From assembly GCF_003443655.1 (NCBI RefSeq), contig NZ_CP031941.1, forward strand, positions 1,483,501-1,547,500: 64,000 nucleotides of DNA, given 5' to 3'. The notes beneath the pieces are model-generated. The model made no database searches. It was not told where the DNA came from and was given only the letters and a program-made list of their open reading frames with translations. A program made the translations under genes and the position numbers. Source of the DNA: Nostoc sphaeroides. Lineage in GTDB: Bacteria > Cyanobacteriota > Cyanobacteriia > Cyanobacteriales > Nostocaceae. Positions 8,653-16,676 of this stretch are shown one piece after another. Within the stretch, counting starts at the first letter, position 1. Each line of letters opens with the position of its first letter.

Positions 8653-8852
8653 TTAAACTATAGTGGATTTATTAAGAATTACTTCCAGCCCATTCTGTAC
8701 TTGCTCAAGTTCTTGGCGCTTTTGGTAAATCCATATCTTTTCAAGCCTCACGTTGTTCTAGAGTTTCGTTGTGAGCCTTTTCCTGCTATTCTAGGAGATT
8801 TTCGTAAAGTGCGATAACTCGACTAGCTGAATCAAAAACGCCGCCCCAAAGC
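8653..8852 (-). pseudogene. Decayed remnant of a coiled-coil protein gene
   Basis: Read on minus, two frames give protein-like text: FDSASRVIALYENLLE, a TAG, QEKAHNETLEQRE, then after a +1 shift LEKIWIYQKRQELEQVQNGL followed by EVILNKST and a TAA stop. Charged heptad-like composition continues across the stop and the shift, which argues for a former gene end rather than chance. I do not recognise the family. A plus-strand frame (8647 onward, 57 codons) overlaps it but looks less like a protein. Confidence 0.35.
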
Positions 8853-8862
8853 TTACCCCTTC

Positions 8863-8910
8863 ATGACAAAACCTCGACAAAAATCACGAAAACAATTGCA
8901 AACTTCTTAA
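8863..8910 (+). other. Duplicated mini-ORF segment, copy 1
   Basis: Sixteen codons including the stop read MTKPRQKSRKQLQTS. The inverted partner at 11951-12001 reads MMLKPRHELRKQLQTG. DNA identity continues past both stops (GCAA, TGTTTC, GCTTTTCTTAG). The two copies bracket the RTX gene as an inverted pair. It is unclear whether the peptide is made or is the end of a lost gene. Confidence 0.5.
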
Positions 8911-8931
8911 TTAGCAACTGTTTCCGCTTTT

Positions 8932-9036
8932 CTTAGGAATGAGGATTTATTAACTTCCAGATTTCCTGCATAGAAGCATTTCAGTGCCATGCCCCCAGAA
9001 AAAAGTTATGGATCTAATTTAATCCTCATTCCTTAG
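8932..9036. repeat. Inverted repeat downstream of the RTX gene
   Basis: CTTAGGAATGAGGATT near 8931 is inverted as AATCCTCATTCCTTAG near 9021-9036, about 70 bases apart. It lies just beyond the stop of the minus-strand RTX gene and could form a large transcription-ending stem-loop or be the end of an element. Confidence 0.6.
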
Positions 9037-9048
9037 TACTATTTGTCT

Positions 9049-11589
9049 TTAGGCTACAGTGACTCCTAGTGTATAAGAACCAGGATCAAAAGAGCCAGAA
9101 CTGAAAGTTCCGCCATTTTGCGGGAAGTAATCATAATCACTTACTGAAATGGAGTAAGTACCTGCCCCTAGTGAAGCGGTGATTGATGTAGAAGTACTGG
9201 AACTCTGTAAGTTCCCGGCACTATTAAATAGACCGAGAACTGGAAAGAAACCGTTATAATTCGACGTGCTGATAGTCACAGTTCCTGGGTTACCTAAAGA
9301 AAATGTGAAAAAGTCGAAATCAGGATTGTTCCCTGGAAGTCTTGCCAGTTCAGCAGAGGTATTAACTTCTGAACCTGATGTTAAAGTACCTAGCTTCTCA
9401 GCAGTGGCTAGTGTGTTGTTTGTTCCTTGTCGAGCATTTTCTTTCTCGTAGAACAGGAAGTCGTTACTATCAAGCTTCAGAGGCGATGCTTGCACAACAC
9501 CAACGAGTTCATCTACCTCTCCCCCTGAGTTGTCCAGAAATACCCTTGTATTGGCTCCCACAGTCTCCAAGCGATAGTCTCCCAGTGTTCCTTTGAGCTG
9601 GATTGTATCTTCGTTGGAGCTGAAGCCACTGATGGTAGCGTAGTCTGCAAAACCACTACTTCCACTGTTGTTATCGTCATAGAAGACATTAGTAGCATCT
9701 CCAAGCAAGAACTGATCTTCCCCAGGCCCTCCAGTTAGGGTATCAACCTCCCCTAATCCAGGAGAATCAGAAGCGTTTGTATCAACGCCTATGAAGACAT
9801 CATTTCCAGGCCCCCCAAGGAGGTTGTCATTGCCGACCCCGCCACGGAGGGTGTCATCGCCTTCCCCTCCTTCGATTTGGTCATTGCCAGTCCCGCCAAA
9901 CAGGCTGTCATTCCCATCCTCGCCCAAGACGAGGTCATTACCTTCCTGACCATCAAGAAAGTCATCGTTATCCCCACCAAGCAAGGTGTCATTGCCGCCT
10001 CTGCCAAAGAGGGTATCATTGCTGCCTCCTCCAATCAGGGAGTCGTTAAAACTAGAACCAAAGACTTGCTCGATATTTAACAGGTCATCATTCCCATCTC
10101 CCCCACTGGCAGTTCCAGTGCTAAGGTCAACGGTGACTGCGGCAGTGGCATTTAAATAATCAGCAGTATCAACGCCATCTCCACCAAAGAGTTGGTCATC
10201 CCCGCCTCCACCAAGGAGAGTGTCATTGTCACTTCCACCAAGGAGAATGTCATTGCCGCTACCACCAAACAGAATGTCATTGCCTTCTCTACTAATGAGG
10301 GAGTCATTGCCGTCCTCACCAAAGAGTTGGTCATTGCCAAGCCCACCAAGCAGGATGTCAGTGCCGCTACCGCCTAGCAGGGAGTCATTGCCGTCCCCGC
10401 CATTGATAAAGTCGTCGTTAGTCCCGCCAAGGAGGGTGTCATTGCCGTTATCGCCAAACAGGCGGTCATTACCAGCCCCACCATTGATAGAGTCATTCCC
10501 GTTCCCACCACTGAGGAAGAAGTCATTGCCAGCTCCGCCCAAGAGGGTGTCATTGAACCTAGAACCAACGAATCTTTCAATTTCCAACAAGACATCATTC
10601 CTGCCCTCCCCAGTAACAGTTCCAGTGGCAAGGTTAATCGTGACTCCGGTAGTGGCACTTAAATAATCAGCAGTATCAACACCATCTCCACCCAAGAGTT
10701 GGTTATTGCCAGTCCCACCGCGCAAGGTGTCATCGCCAGCCCCACCACGAACAATATCGTTGCCTTCCTCGCCATCAAGCAGGTCATTGCCAACTTCACC
10801 ATCAAGCAGGTCATTGCCACCTCTACCCAAGAGGGTGTCATTACCGCGCCCGCCAGTTATGGAATCGTTGAAACCAGAACCAAAGACTTGTTCCATATTA
10901 AACAGGACATCATTCCCTGCCCCTCCACTGGCAGTTCGAGTCGCTAGGTTAACGGTGACACCAGCAGTGCTATTTGAATAGTCAGCAGTATCATTGCCAG
11001 TCCCACCAAAGATTTTGTCATCCCCGTCCCCTCCTTCGAGTCGGTCATTGCCAGCCCCCCCAAGGAGGGTGTCATCGCCAGTCTGACCAATCAAGCTGTC
11101 ATTGCCTTCCTCGCCATCAATCTGGTCATCGCCAGCCCCGCCATTGAGCGTGTCAGCCCCCTCCCCGCCAAAGAGTTGGTCTTTACCGTCTTCTCCAGAG
11201 AGTCGATCATTTCCGTACCCGCCTTCGAGAAGGTCATTGTCAGATCCACCAAGGAAAACATCATTGCCGAACCCACCAAGCAGGGTGTCGTCACCGCCTC
11301 TGCCAAGGAGTTGATCGTCCCCCTCCTCGCCATCGAGAAGGTCATTGCCAGATCCACCAAGGAGGATATCATCGCCGAACCCACCAAGCAGGGTGTCCTC
11401 GCCGTCCTCACCATTGAGAAGGTCATTGCCGTCTTCGCCATTAAGCGAGTCATCGCCAGCCCCACTCAAGAGGTCATCATTGCCACCCCGACCAAAGAGG
11501 TTATCATCACCGCCCAGACCAAGGATAGCGTCATTCTCAAACGTGCCAATTAGAGTGTTATTCCTGTTGTCTCCAATAATGTCTGGCAT
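9049..11589 (-). CDS. RTX-type calcium-binding repeat protein with C-terminal PPC-like domain
   Basis: 846 residues. Residues about 1-640 are almost entirely Gly/Asp-rich nonapeptides of the GGxGxDxLxG type, which form calcium-loaded beta rolls in proteins secreted by type I systems. Three longer units recur (DTADYxxATxGVTVNL, then xNxExVFGSxFNDSLxGG), so the array grew by block duplication. After it comes a short RTX-end domain (about 640-720, ATISGFSSNEDTIQLKG) and a C-terminal prepeptidase-like beta domain (about 725-846, DFDFFTFSLGNPGTVTI ... GAGTYSISVSDYD). There is no N-terminal signal peptide, as expected for a type I substrate. No enzyme domain is seen, so it is probably a surface or matrix protein. 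ATG at 11589. No HlyB/HlyD genes are nearby. Confidence 0.92.
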   Translation of the reverse strand: MPDIIGDNRNNTLIGTFENDAILGLGGDDNLFGRGGNDDLLSGAGDDSLNGEDGNDLLNGEDGEDTLLGGFGDDILLGGSGNDLLDGEEGDDQLLGRGGDDTLLGGFGNDVFLGGSDNDLLEGGYGNDRLSGEDGKDQLFGGEGADTLNGGAGDDQIDGEEGNDSLIGQTGDDTLLGGAGNDRLEGGDGDDKIFGGTGNDTADYSNSTAGVTVNLATRTASGGAGNDVLFNMEQVFGSGFNDSITGGRGNDTLLGRGGNDLLDGEVGNDLLDGEEGNDIVRGGAGDDTLRGGTGNNQLLGGDGVDTADYLSATTGVTINLATGTVTGEGRNDVLLEIERFVGSRFNDTLLGGAGNDFFLSGGNGNDSINGGAGNDRLFGDNGNDTLLGGTNDDFINGGDGNDSLLGGSGTDILLGGLGNDQLFGEDGNDSLISREGNDILFGGSGNDILLGGSDNDTLLGGGGDDQLFGGDGVDTADYLNATAAVTVDLSTGTASGGDGNDDLLNIEQVFGSSFNDSLIGGGSNDTLFGRGGNDTLLGGDNDDFLDGQEGNDLVLGEDGNDSLFGGTGNDQIEGGEGDDTLRGGVGNDNLLGGPGNDVFIGVDTNASDSPGLGEVDTLTGGPGEDQFLLGDATNVFYDDNNSGSSGFADYATISGFSSNEDTIQLKGTLGDYRLETVGANTRVFLDNSGGEVDELVGVVQASPLKLDSNDFLFYEKENARQGTNNTLATAEKLGTLTSGSEVNTSAELARLPGNNPDFDFFTFSLGNPGTVTISTSNYNGFFPVLGLFNSAGNLQSSSTSTSITASLGAGTYSISVSDYDYFPQNGGTFSSGSFDPGSYTLGVTVA

Positions 11590-11950
11590 ATCAATCCCCT
11601 CAGTTATAAGTTTGATTCAGAGATATTCGCTGGCAGAGGTGTCATCTATGAGTAGCCCTGCCAGCGAGGAGAAACCCTAGATAGGTAGTTCATAATACAA
11701 TGTAGCATCTACTACTACAAACTGGTTTCGTAACCGCTCAATAATCCGGGGTAAATCGCTCAGTGACAAGGCTCAAATGGCGTAAACTCGTTCCTGAACT
11801 GGTAGTTCGCCCCGATTTATTGAGCGGATACCTGGTTTCTTGGTCTAGACACTACCTAAATAGCTATCACTAGCATAGAGCAAACGCATCTTATTTGCTA
11901 CTAAAAACTAAGAGAGGAATGGCACTAAGAAAAGCTGAAACACTTGCGAT
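11590..11950. other. 360-bp upstream region of the RTX gene
   Basis: No gene seen. It contains an inverted repeat, CCGCTCAATAATCCGGGG at 11734-11751 and CCCCGATTTATTGAGCGG at 11810-11827, with the motif CTGGTTTC outside each arm in direct orientation. This could be a small non-autonomous element or an operator-like structure ahead of the RTX gene. Confidence 0.55.
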
Positions 11951-12001
11951 TTAACCAGTTTGCAATTGTTTGCGTAATTCATGCCGTGGTTTGAGCATCA
12001 T
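11951..12001 (-). other. Duplicated mini-ORF segment, copy 2
   Basis: Seventeen codons including the stop (MMLKPRHELRKQLQTG), starting immediately after the purU stop on the same strand. It is the inverted partner of 8863-8910: the KPR and RKQLQT blocks match and the DNA match runs on into GCTTTTCTTAG. It may be co-transcribed with purU. Confidence 0.5.
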
Positions 12002-12856
12002 TTACTCAAAGACTACTGTTCTATTACCATATACTAATACACGATTTTGTAAGTGCGATCGCACCGCTCTTGCTAATACAACTCTCTCCAAATCTTTGCC
12101 TTTTCTCACCAAATCATCCACTTCATCACGGTGACTAACTCGCACCACATCCTGTTCAATAATTGGGCCTGCATCTAAATCAGCAGTGGCATAATGAGCA
12201 GTTGCACCAATAATTTTTACCCCACGTTCAAAAGCTCGGTGATAAGGGTTTGCTCCGATAAAAGCTGGTAAAAATGAATGATGTATATTAATAATTTGCG
12301 GAAATTTACTAATAAAATCTGCACTAACAATCTGCATATATTTAGCCAATACAACTAAATCTATTTTGTACTGGCGCAGTAATTCTAGTTGTTGGGCTTC
12401 TTGTTCTGCTTTATTATCTTTATTGATGGGAATATGCTGGAAGCCGATATTAAATTGCTCTGCCACTACCTTTAAATTAGAATGGTTACTAATAATTAAA
12501 GGAATTTCAGCAATAAATTCTTTAGCACGTTGTCGCCAAATCAAGTCAAATAGACAATGGTCTTGCCGACTTACCCAAATAGCAATGCGTGGTACTGTAT
12601 CAGAAAAACGTATTTCCCACTTAGCGCCTAAAGGTTGAGCAATGGCATTAAATGCAGGAGCAATAAATTCTCGCGGTAAATTGAACCCATCTAACTGCCA
12701 TTCAATGCGCGTAAGGAATAATCCAGCAGCAAAATCTGTATGCTGATCTGCATGGATAATATTACCACCATTAGAATAGATGAAATTGGCAAATTTCGCT
12801 ACCAATCCTCGTTGATCTGGGCAAGAAATCAGCAATGTTGCTGTCGGATTTGTCAT
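12002..12856 (-). CDS. purU: Formyltetrahydrofolate deformylase
   Basis: 284 residues, the usual PurU length. An N-terminal ACT-like regulatory domain (about 6-85, TLLISCPDQRGLVAKFANFI) is followed by a formyltransferase-fold hydrolase domain. Catalytic-region motifs are visible: NIHHSFLPAF, then IGATAHYATADLDAGPIIEQ with the active-site Asp. The enzyme hydrolyses 10-formyl-THF to THF and formate, balancing one-carbon pools and feeding formate to purine synthesis. ATG at 12856, 26 bp downstream of the DUF4340 gene on the same strand, so it may be the last gene of the ABC cluster transcript. The link to that transporter is probably positional only. Confidence 0.95.
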   Translation of the reverse strand: MTNPTATLLISCPDQRGLVAKFANFIYSNGGNIIHADQHTDFAAGLFLTRIEWQLDGFNLPREFIAPAFNAIAQPLGAKWEIRFSDTVPRIAIWVSRQDHCLFDLIWRQRAKEFIAEIPLIISNHSNLKVVAEQFNIGFQHIPINKDNKAEQEAQQLELLRQYKIDLVVLAKYMQIVSADFISKFPQIINIHHSFLPAFIGANPYHRAFERGVKIIGATAHYATADLDAGPIIEQDVVRVSHRDEVDDLVRKGKDLERVVLARAVRSHLQNRVLVYGNRTVVFE

Positions 12857-12882
12857 AATAATATCGCCAGATTTTGAATTAA

Positions 12883-13509
12883 TTATTTGCTGTTTGTCGG
12901 AGTCGGTTTAGGAATGGTGAGCGGAGGAAGTTTCTGGCTGTTATCTACAGGTTGTTTCCACTCTGATAGCTCCCGATTTACGGCATTTGCAAAATCTGTA
13001 GATACCAACAGCACATTTATATTTCCATCGGGTTTAGCAGCAGAGTCAGCTTGAGCATACAAGAAACGACCATTAAAGTTAGATTTACCCAAAATCAACT
13101 GATGGCTTTGTCGGTTTTTCAGGGTGATATTGATGGTTGCTTGGGGTTGATCTAGGGCGAATTCTTTAAGCTCTTTTGGTGAAGTTGATAAAGTGCGATC
13201 GCTATTACCTTTGACTAACAAATCCATTAAATAAGAAACAATAGCATCATTTGCTTGCCCAGATACCGGAGATTTGATTAACCATTTGGGGTTACTACTA
13301 GATTCAGGGTTCCGTTCCAGATTCAGAGTGAGTTTTTTTGTCGTGACTGTTAAAGACTGTACATCATCTTCTCCAAAAGAGAAAATTCGCTGCTTTTGCT
13401 CCTTGATTTCTTCTTGCACAGTTGCACCTCGAATTTCATGGAAGTAAACAAAACCACCTAAACCTAGCGCTAGCAGTATCAAAATTAAAGTCGTTCTTGG
13501 CAATTTCAT
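12883..13509 (-). CDS. DUF4340 domain protein, ABC cluster partner
   Basis: 208 residues with an N-terminal membrane anchor (about 5-25, TTLILILLALGLGGFVYFHE) and a DUF4340-type body rich in beta segments (SFGEDDVQSLTVTTKKLTLN; the block ELKEFALDQPQATINITLKN; LILGKSNFNGRFLYAQ). DUF4340 proteins are regularly encoded next to GldG-like proteins and an ABC-2 exporter, and are thought to be envelope subunits of unknown function. The C-terminus is Pro/Thr-rich. It lies 153 bp downstream of the GldG-like gene, the gap being filled by heptamer repeats. Family assignment is good; function is inferred only from context. Confidence 0.8.
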   Translation of the reverse strand: MKLPRTTLILILLALGLGGFVYFHEIRGATVQEEIKEQKQRIFSFGEDDVQSLTVTTKKLTLNLERNPESSSNPKWLIKSPVSGQANDAIVSYLMDLLVKGNSDRTLSTSPKELKEFALDQPQATINITLKNRQSHQLILGKSNFNGRFLYAQADSAAKPDGNINVLLVSTDFANAVNRELSEWKQPVDNSQKLPPLTIPKPTPTNSK

Positions 13510-13512
13510 TTT

Positions 13513-13552
13513 TAGTCATTTGTCATTTGTCATTTGTCATTTGTCATTGGTA
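13513..13552. repeat. TTTGTCA heptamer array
   Basis: Four to five copies of the 7-mer TTTGTCA just upstream of the DUF4340 start codon. The same heptamer class appears at about 15336-15368 and, inverted, at 15803-15863. Confidence 0.85.
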
Positions 13553-13570
13553 AAGAGTTAATATTTATAA

Positions 13571-13658
13571 CTCTTAACTCCTAACTCTCAACTCCTAACT
13601 CCTAACTCCTAACTCCTAACTCCTAACTCCTAACTCCTAACTCCTAACTCCTAACTCA
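13571..13658. repeat. CTCCTAA heptamer array
   Basis: About twelve copies of the 7-mer CTCCTAA between the GldG-like and DUF4340 genes. It has the size and style of the STRR repeats of heterocystous cyanobacteria. A second array of the same unit is at 21556-21612. Confidence 0.9.
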
Positions 13659-13662
13659 TTTC

Positions 13663-15342
13663 TTACCGTCGTTTCCACCAAATAATAACTGCCGCAGCAA
13701 ACCCAATTAAGGGTAAAACCAACAGAGATGACAATATTAAAAGATTGCCTTGTGTGGTTGTCAAGGTTATCCGACGGTTTTTCGGTTCTTTAGGGCGAAT
13801 AGAAAGGGGTTGTTGATCCTGTTGACTCAGCCAAGTAACTGAGTTGAGGAATACATCTCCATTTAATTGCTGTTGAAATAAGCCATCGGTGGCGAAATCG
13901 GAATTTCCTAAAACTACTAACCGGGATTCGGTGGCTGTTTGAGATGAAGAAGTGGGGGAAGGAGTAGGAGCAGGGGGAGCAGGGGGAGTGGGGGAAGTTT
14001 TGTTTTGGGTGGTTGGTGATGGTAGGGGTGAAGGTGTCGGTGCAGCTTGGGGAGTGGAAGCAGATTTGGGTGTTTGTTTTCTGCTTAAGGCAACGCCCAA
14101 GGTTAGAGGCCCTTTGAGGTCTTTATCTGCATTAAATTCCAATTTTTCGCTTTGGAGGTCGCTTTCTGCCCAACTGCTGGGGTAAGGTTTGGTTCGTAGC
14201 AGTGGAGTAGCTTCAACACCAGGTACAGAGGTAATTTCCAGTGGTCGGGCAATGGGATAAAAAGAATTACCGTTACCGAAATCTTTGGTAATTGGATGTT
14301 GTCCGTATTCTGTGACTAAGGGCGCAGCAGGGCCACGTCCCACGACGCTTTCGCCAGAGACATCCACTGCTAAACGATTATCCAGACGAACACCCCACTC
14401 TTGCAGTAGGCTGTTAAGTTTGGGATCGGTATTAGGATCAATCATCAGCAGTAAGTTACCACCGCGATTAAGATACTCTTGCAAAGCTTTGACTTCGCCT
14501 TCAAACAGCCCTCGCTTAGGGCCAGCTACTATCACTACAGCCGCATCTTGAGGAACTTTAGAAGTTTCTCCTAAATTCAGGGGTGATGTTGTAAAACTTT
14601 TATCGCCTAATGCCTGAACTGCTTGTGATATTGCATCTTTACCAGGTGAAAGTTGGCGTTCGCCATGACCTTGAAGTAAGTAAGCTTTGGCTGTGGTTGA
14701 ATTTGTTAGTTGTTGTAGGCGACTAGTTAATCTGATTTCTGACAAGCGCTCATTTTCATTTATCGTCTGTACTAATTGCCGTTTATCGCCAGATTCTAAA
14801 TAAACTTCCCCGTAATCTTTGACGCCAAACTTTTCTGCCAATCCTGGTTTAGTTTGGGGGTCGATGTACTCATATTTAAATTTTGAGCTTTGGCGTTGAT
14901 AATTTTCTAACAATTCCCGGTCTTGGGGATTTTGGTTAATATCAAACACCCATACCTTAACTGGCTGTGGTAAAACTCTCACCAGTTCCCGTGACTGGGG
15001 CGCAAGGGTAAACAATTGAGCCTCTGTTAAGTCTGCCCGCAGGTGGTAACGAGTTCCCAAAAAGTTAATCAATCCTAAAATTGCCAACACTGCCAGAGTT
15101 GCTAATAAAGCATTAGTCCCAGCTTGGGTAGAACGACGTTTCCACCAGTTAGTCTCATAGCTTTGCCATATTATCCCCAATCCACTAATGACAATTCCCG
15201 CAATTATAAATGCTAATGGGATTAGTCCCCAGGATTCAGAGACTAACCCAACTGTTAGTCCGGCAGGAATTAGGAACGGGCCCAACCAAAACAGATATTT
15301 CCACAGTTTCTTTCTTGCAACTATCTTCATATTATTTGTCAT
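13663..15342 (-). CDS. GldG-like ABC transporter auxiliary membrane protein
   Basis: 559 residues. Two N-terminal membrane segments (about 12-62 and 78-96) precede an extracytoplasmic GldG/ABC_transp_aux-type domain (VLPQPVKVWVFDINQNPQDR, later GGNLLLMIDPNTDPKLNSLL). A Pro/Thr/Ser linker (about 425-465, coded by a G-rich low-complexity stretch near 13945-14070) leads to a final domain and a C-terminal membrane anchor (about 533-556). In Bacteroidetes GldA/F/G form an ABC complex tied to gliding; in cyanobacteria the substrate of this cluster is unknown to me. The first ATG (15342) sits inside a TGACAAAT repeat, so the internal ATG at 15330 (MKIVARKKLWKYL) is an equally likely start. Confidence 0.85.
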   Translation of the reverse strand: MTNNMKIVARKKLWKYLFWLGPFLIPAGLTVGLVSESWGLIPLAFIIAGIVISGLGIIWQSYETNWWKRRSTQAGTNALLATLAVLAILGLINFLGTRYHLRADLTEAQLFTLAPQSRELVRVLPQPVKVWVFDINQNPQDRELLENYQRQSSKFKYEYIDPQTKPGLAEKFGVKDYGEVYLESGDKRQLVQTINENERLSEIRLTSRLQQLTNSTTAKAYLLQGHGERQLSPGKDAISQAVQALGDKSFTTSPLNLGETSKVPQDAAVVIVAGPKRGLFEGEVKALQEYLNRGGNLLLMIDPNTDPKLNSLLQEWGVRLDNRLAVDVSGESVVGRGPAAPLVTEYGQHPITKDFGNGNSFYPIARPLEITSVPGVEATPLLRTKPYPSSWAESDLQSEKLEFNADKDLKGPLTLGVALSRKQTPKSASTPQAAPTPSPLPSPTTQNKTSPTPPAPPAPTPSPTSSSQTATESRLVVLGNSDFATDGLFQQQLNGDVFLNSVTWLSQQDQQPLSIRPKEPKNRRITLTTTQGNLLILSSLLVLPLIGFAAAVIIWWKRR

Positions 15343-15368
15343 TTTTCATTGGTTATTGGTCATTTGTC
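15336..15368. repeat. TTTGTCATT-type short repeats
   Basis: Degenerate TTTGTCA units around the GldG-like start codon. Together with the inverted array at 15803-15863 they bracket the four-helix-bundle gene. Confidence 0.7.
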
Positions 15369-15439
15369 TACAAATAGTGACAATTTAAAATATATGGACG
15401 AAAATTGAGTGACTATAAATTAAGTAGATAACTGAATAA

Positions 15440-15814
15440 ATGGCAAGAAAGCGTTTCCAAGAATTACAGGTTTATCAATTATCAGAACAGTTGGCAGATG
15501 ACATTTGGAAAATTGTTGATGGATGGAGTTTTTTTGCAAAAGATACGATTGGTAAACAGATTGTACGTTCGGCAGATAGTATCGGTGCCAATATAGCAGA
15601 AGGTGTAGGAAGAGGTAGTTTTCAAGATAATAGACGTTTTATCAAAATAGCGAGAGGCTCTTTGAATGAAACTCAACATTGGTTAAGACGGGCTTATACT
15701 CGTAACCTTTTAACTACCGAATAGATAAATGCAATCAAAACAATCATTAACGAACTAGCACCTAAATTAAACTCCTATCTAAACTCAATTGGCAATGTTA
15801 CACATGACAAATGA
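15440..15814 (+). pseudogene. Four-helix-bundle (S23-type) protein with in-frame TAG
   Basis: Residues 1-94 (MARKRFQELQVYQLSEQLAD ... ADSIGANIAEGVGR) are a clear member of the four-helix-bundle family that also includes the proteins encoded in 23S rRNA intervening sequences. An in-frame TAG at 15722-15724 stops it, but the same frame continues as INAIKTIINELAPKLNSYLN and SIGN, which is the missing last helix, up to TGA at 15812. A single-base change from a sense codon explains this. Family members are usually about 115-125 residues, so the shortened product lacks most of helix 4. The gene is on the opposite strand inside the ABC exporter cluster and flanked by heptamer repeats, suggesting insertion. 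It could still be read by TAG suppression, which I think unlikely. Confidence 0.8.
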
Positions 15815-15863
15815 CAAATGACCAATGACAAATGACCAATGACAAATGACAAATGACAAATGA
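15803..15863. repeat. TGACAAA heptamer array
   Basis: About eight TGACAAA/TGACCAA units running to the stop of the ABC permease gene. It is the inverse of the TTTGTCA units at 15336-15368 and 13513-13552. Confidence 0.9.
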
Positions 15864-16676
15864 CTATTGCCTTTGAAAGCGGAGTGCATCAATTGATTGA
15901 GCTGTGAGAAAGATGCCCAAAAAAATGTAACTGGCGAATAAAATTAAGGCGCTGGTATCAAAAATGCCTTGAATTAAGGTGTTGTAATGTTTCAGCAATG
16001 ACAGATACCCTATAGCTTCGCCCAAGGGGCCAGGGACAATTTTGGCGATTAAATCAATCAATAACAATAATAAAATTACTGCAAAGGTGAAAACGGCAGA
16101 CAGAATTGTACTGTCTGTTAATGAAGAAATAAACATTCCTACAGATAAAATTGCTGCTGCTAGCAAGATTAATCCAAAATGACCCAGTAAGGGAATTGAA
16201 AGTGCCATTGGTGGATTTGATCCACTGATGGCGATCGCTTCAAACACTAGCATGGGTACAACCATCGTGGTAAAAAATGTTAGCACGCCTAATAACTTAC
16301 CTAAAGCTACTGCCCAATTGGTAATTGGTGAGGTGGCTAATAGTTCTAAAGTGCCGCGCTTACGTTCTTCGGCATAGAGTCCCATCGACAGAATCGGCAA
16401 GATAAACAACAATAGCCAACCCATACGATCTAAAAATGCTCGGACAAATTCGTAGGGGACATCTATCGGCGGTACTGGCACTCCGAGTTGTTGCCCTTGT
16501 GCATCTATTGCTGCGACTCCTACCAAAATGCCATCTGGCCCTAGCAAAATCATCACGAAGAATAACCCCGCGATTAACCAAAATATGCCTGCGATCGCAT
16601 AAGCCAAAGGTGATACAAAATAACTCTGTAACTCTCGGCGATAAATGGCAATAATATTACTCAGCACTATACCCAT
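15864..16676 (-). CDS. ABC-2 type permease, GldF-like
   Basis: 270 residues with about six hydrophobic segments (first about 18-45, AYAIAGIFWLIAGLFFVMIL; last about 243-262). Conserved features of the ABC-2/GldF group are visible: LLFILPILSMGLYAEERKRG and LELLATSPITNWAVALGKLL. The ATG (16676) follows the ATPase stop codon with no gap, so the two are co-translated subunits of one exporter or membrane-remodelling complex. The GldG-like and DUF4340 genes follow downstream after the inserted four-helix-bundle gene. Substrate unknown. Confidence 0.9.
   Translation of the reverse strand: MGIVLSNIIAIYRRELQSYFVSPLAYAIAGIFWLIAGLFFVMILLGPDGILVGVAAIDAQGQQLGVPVPPIDVPYEFVRAFLDRMGWLLLFILPILSMGLYAEERKRGTLELLATSPITNWAVALGKLLGVLTFFTTMVVPMLVFEAIAISGSNPPMALSIPLLGHFGLILLAAAILSVGMFISSLTDSTILSAVFTFAVILLLLLIDLIAKIVPGPLGEAIGYLSLLKHYNTLIQGIFDTSALILFASYIFLGIFLTAQSIDALRFQRQ

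Noticed and set aside
9789..11680. Long open frames antisense and out of frame to the RTX gene
   Set aside because: They mirror the Gly/Asp nonapeptide periodicity (runs of Ser/Pro or Met/Thr) and have no independent start signals or domains.
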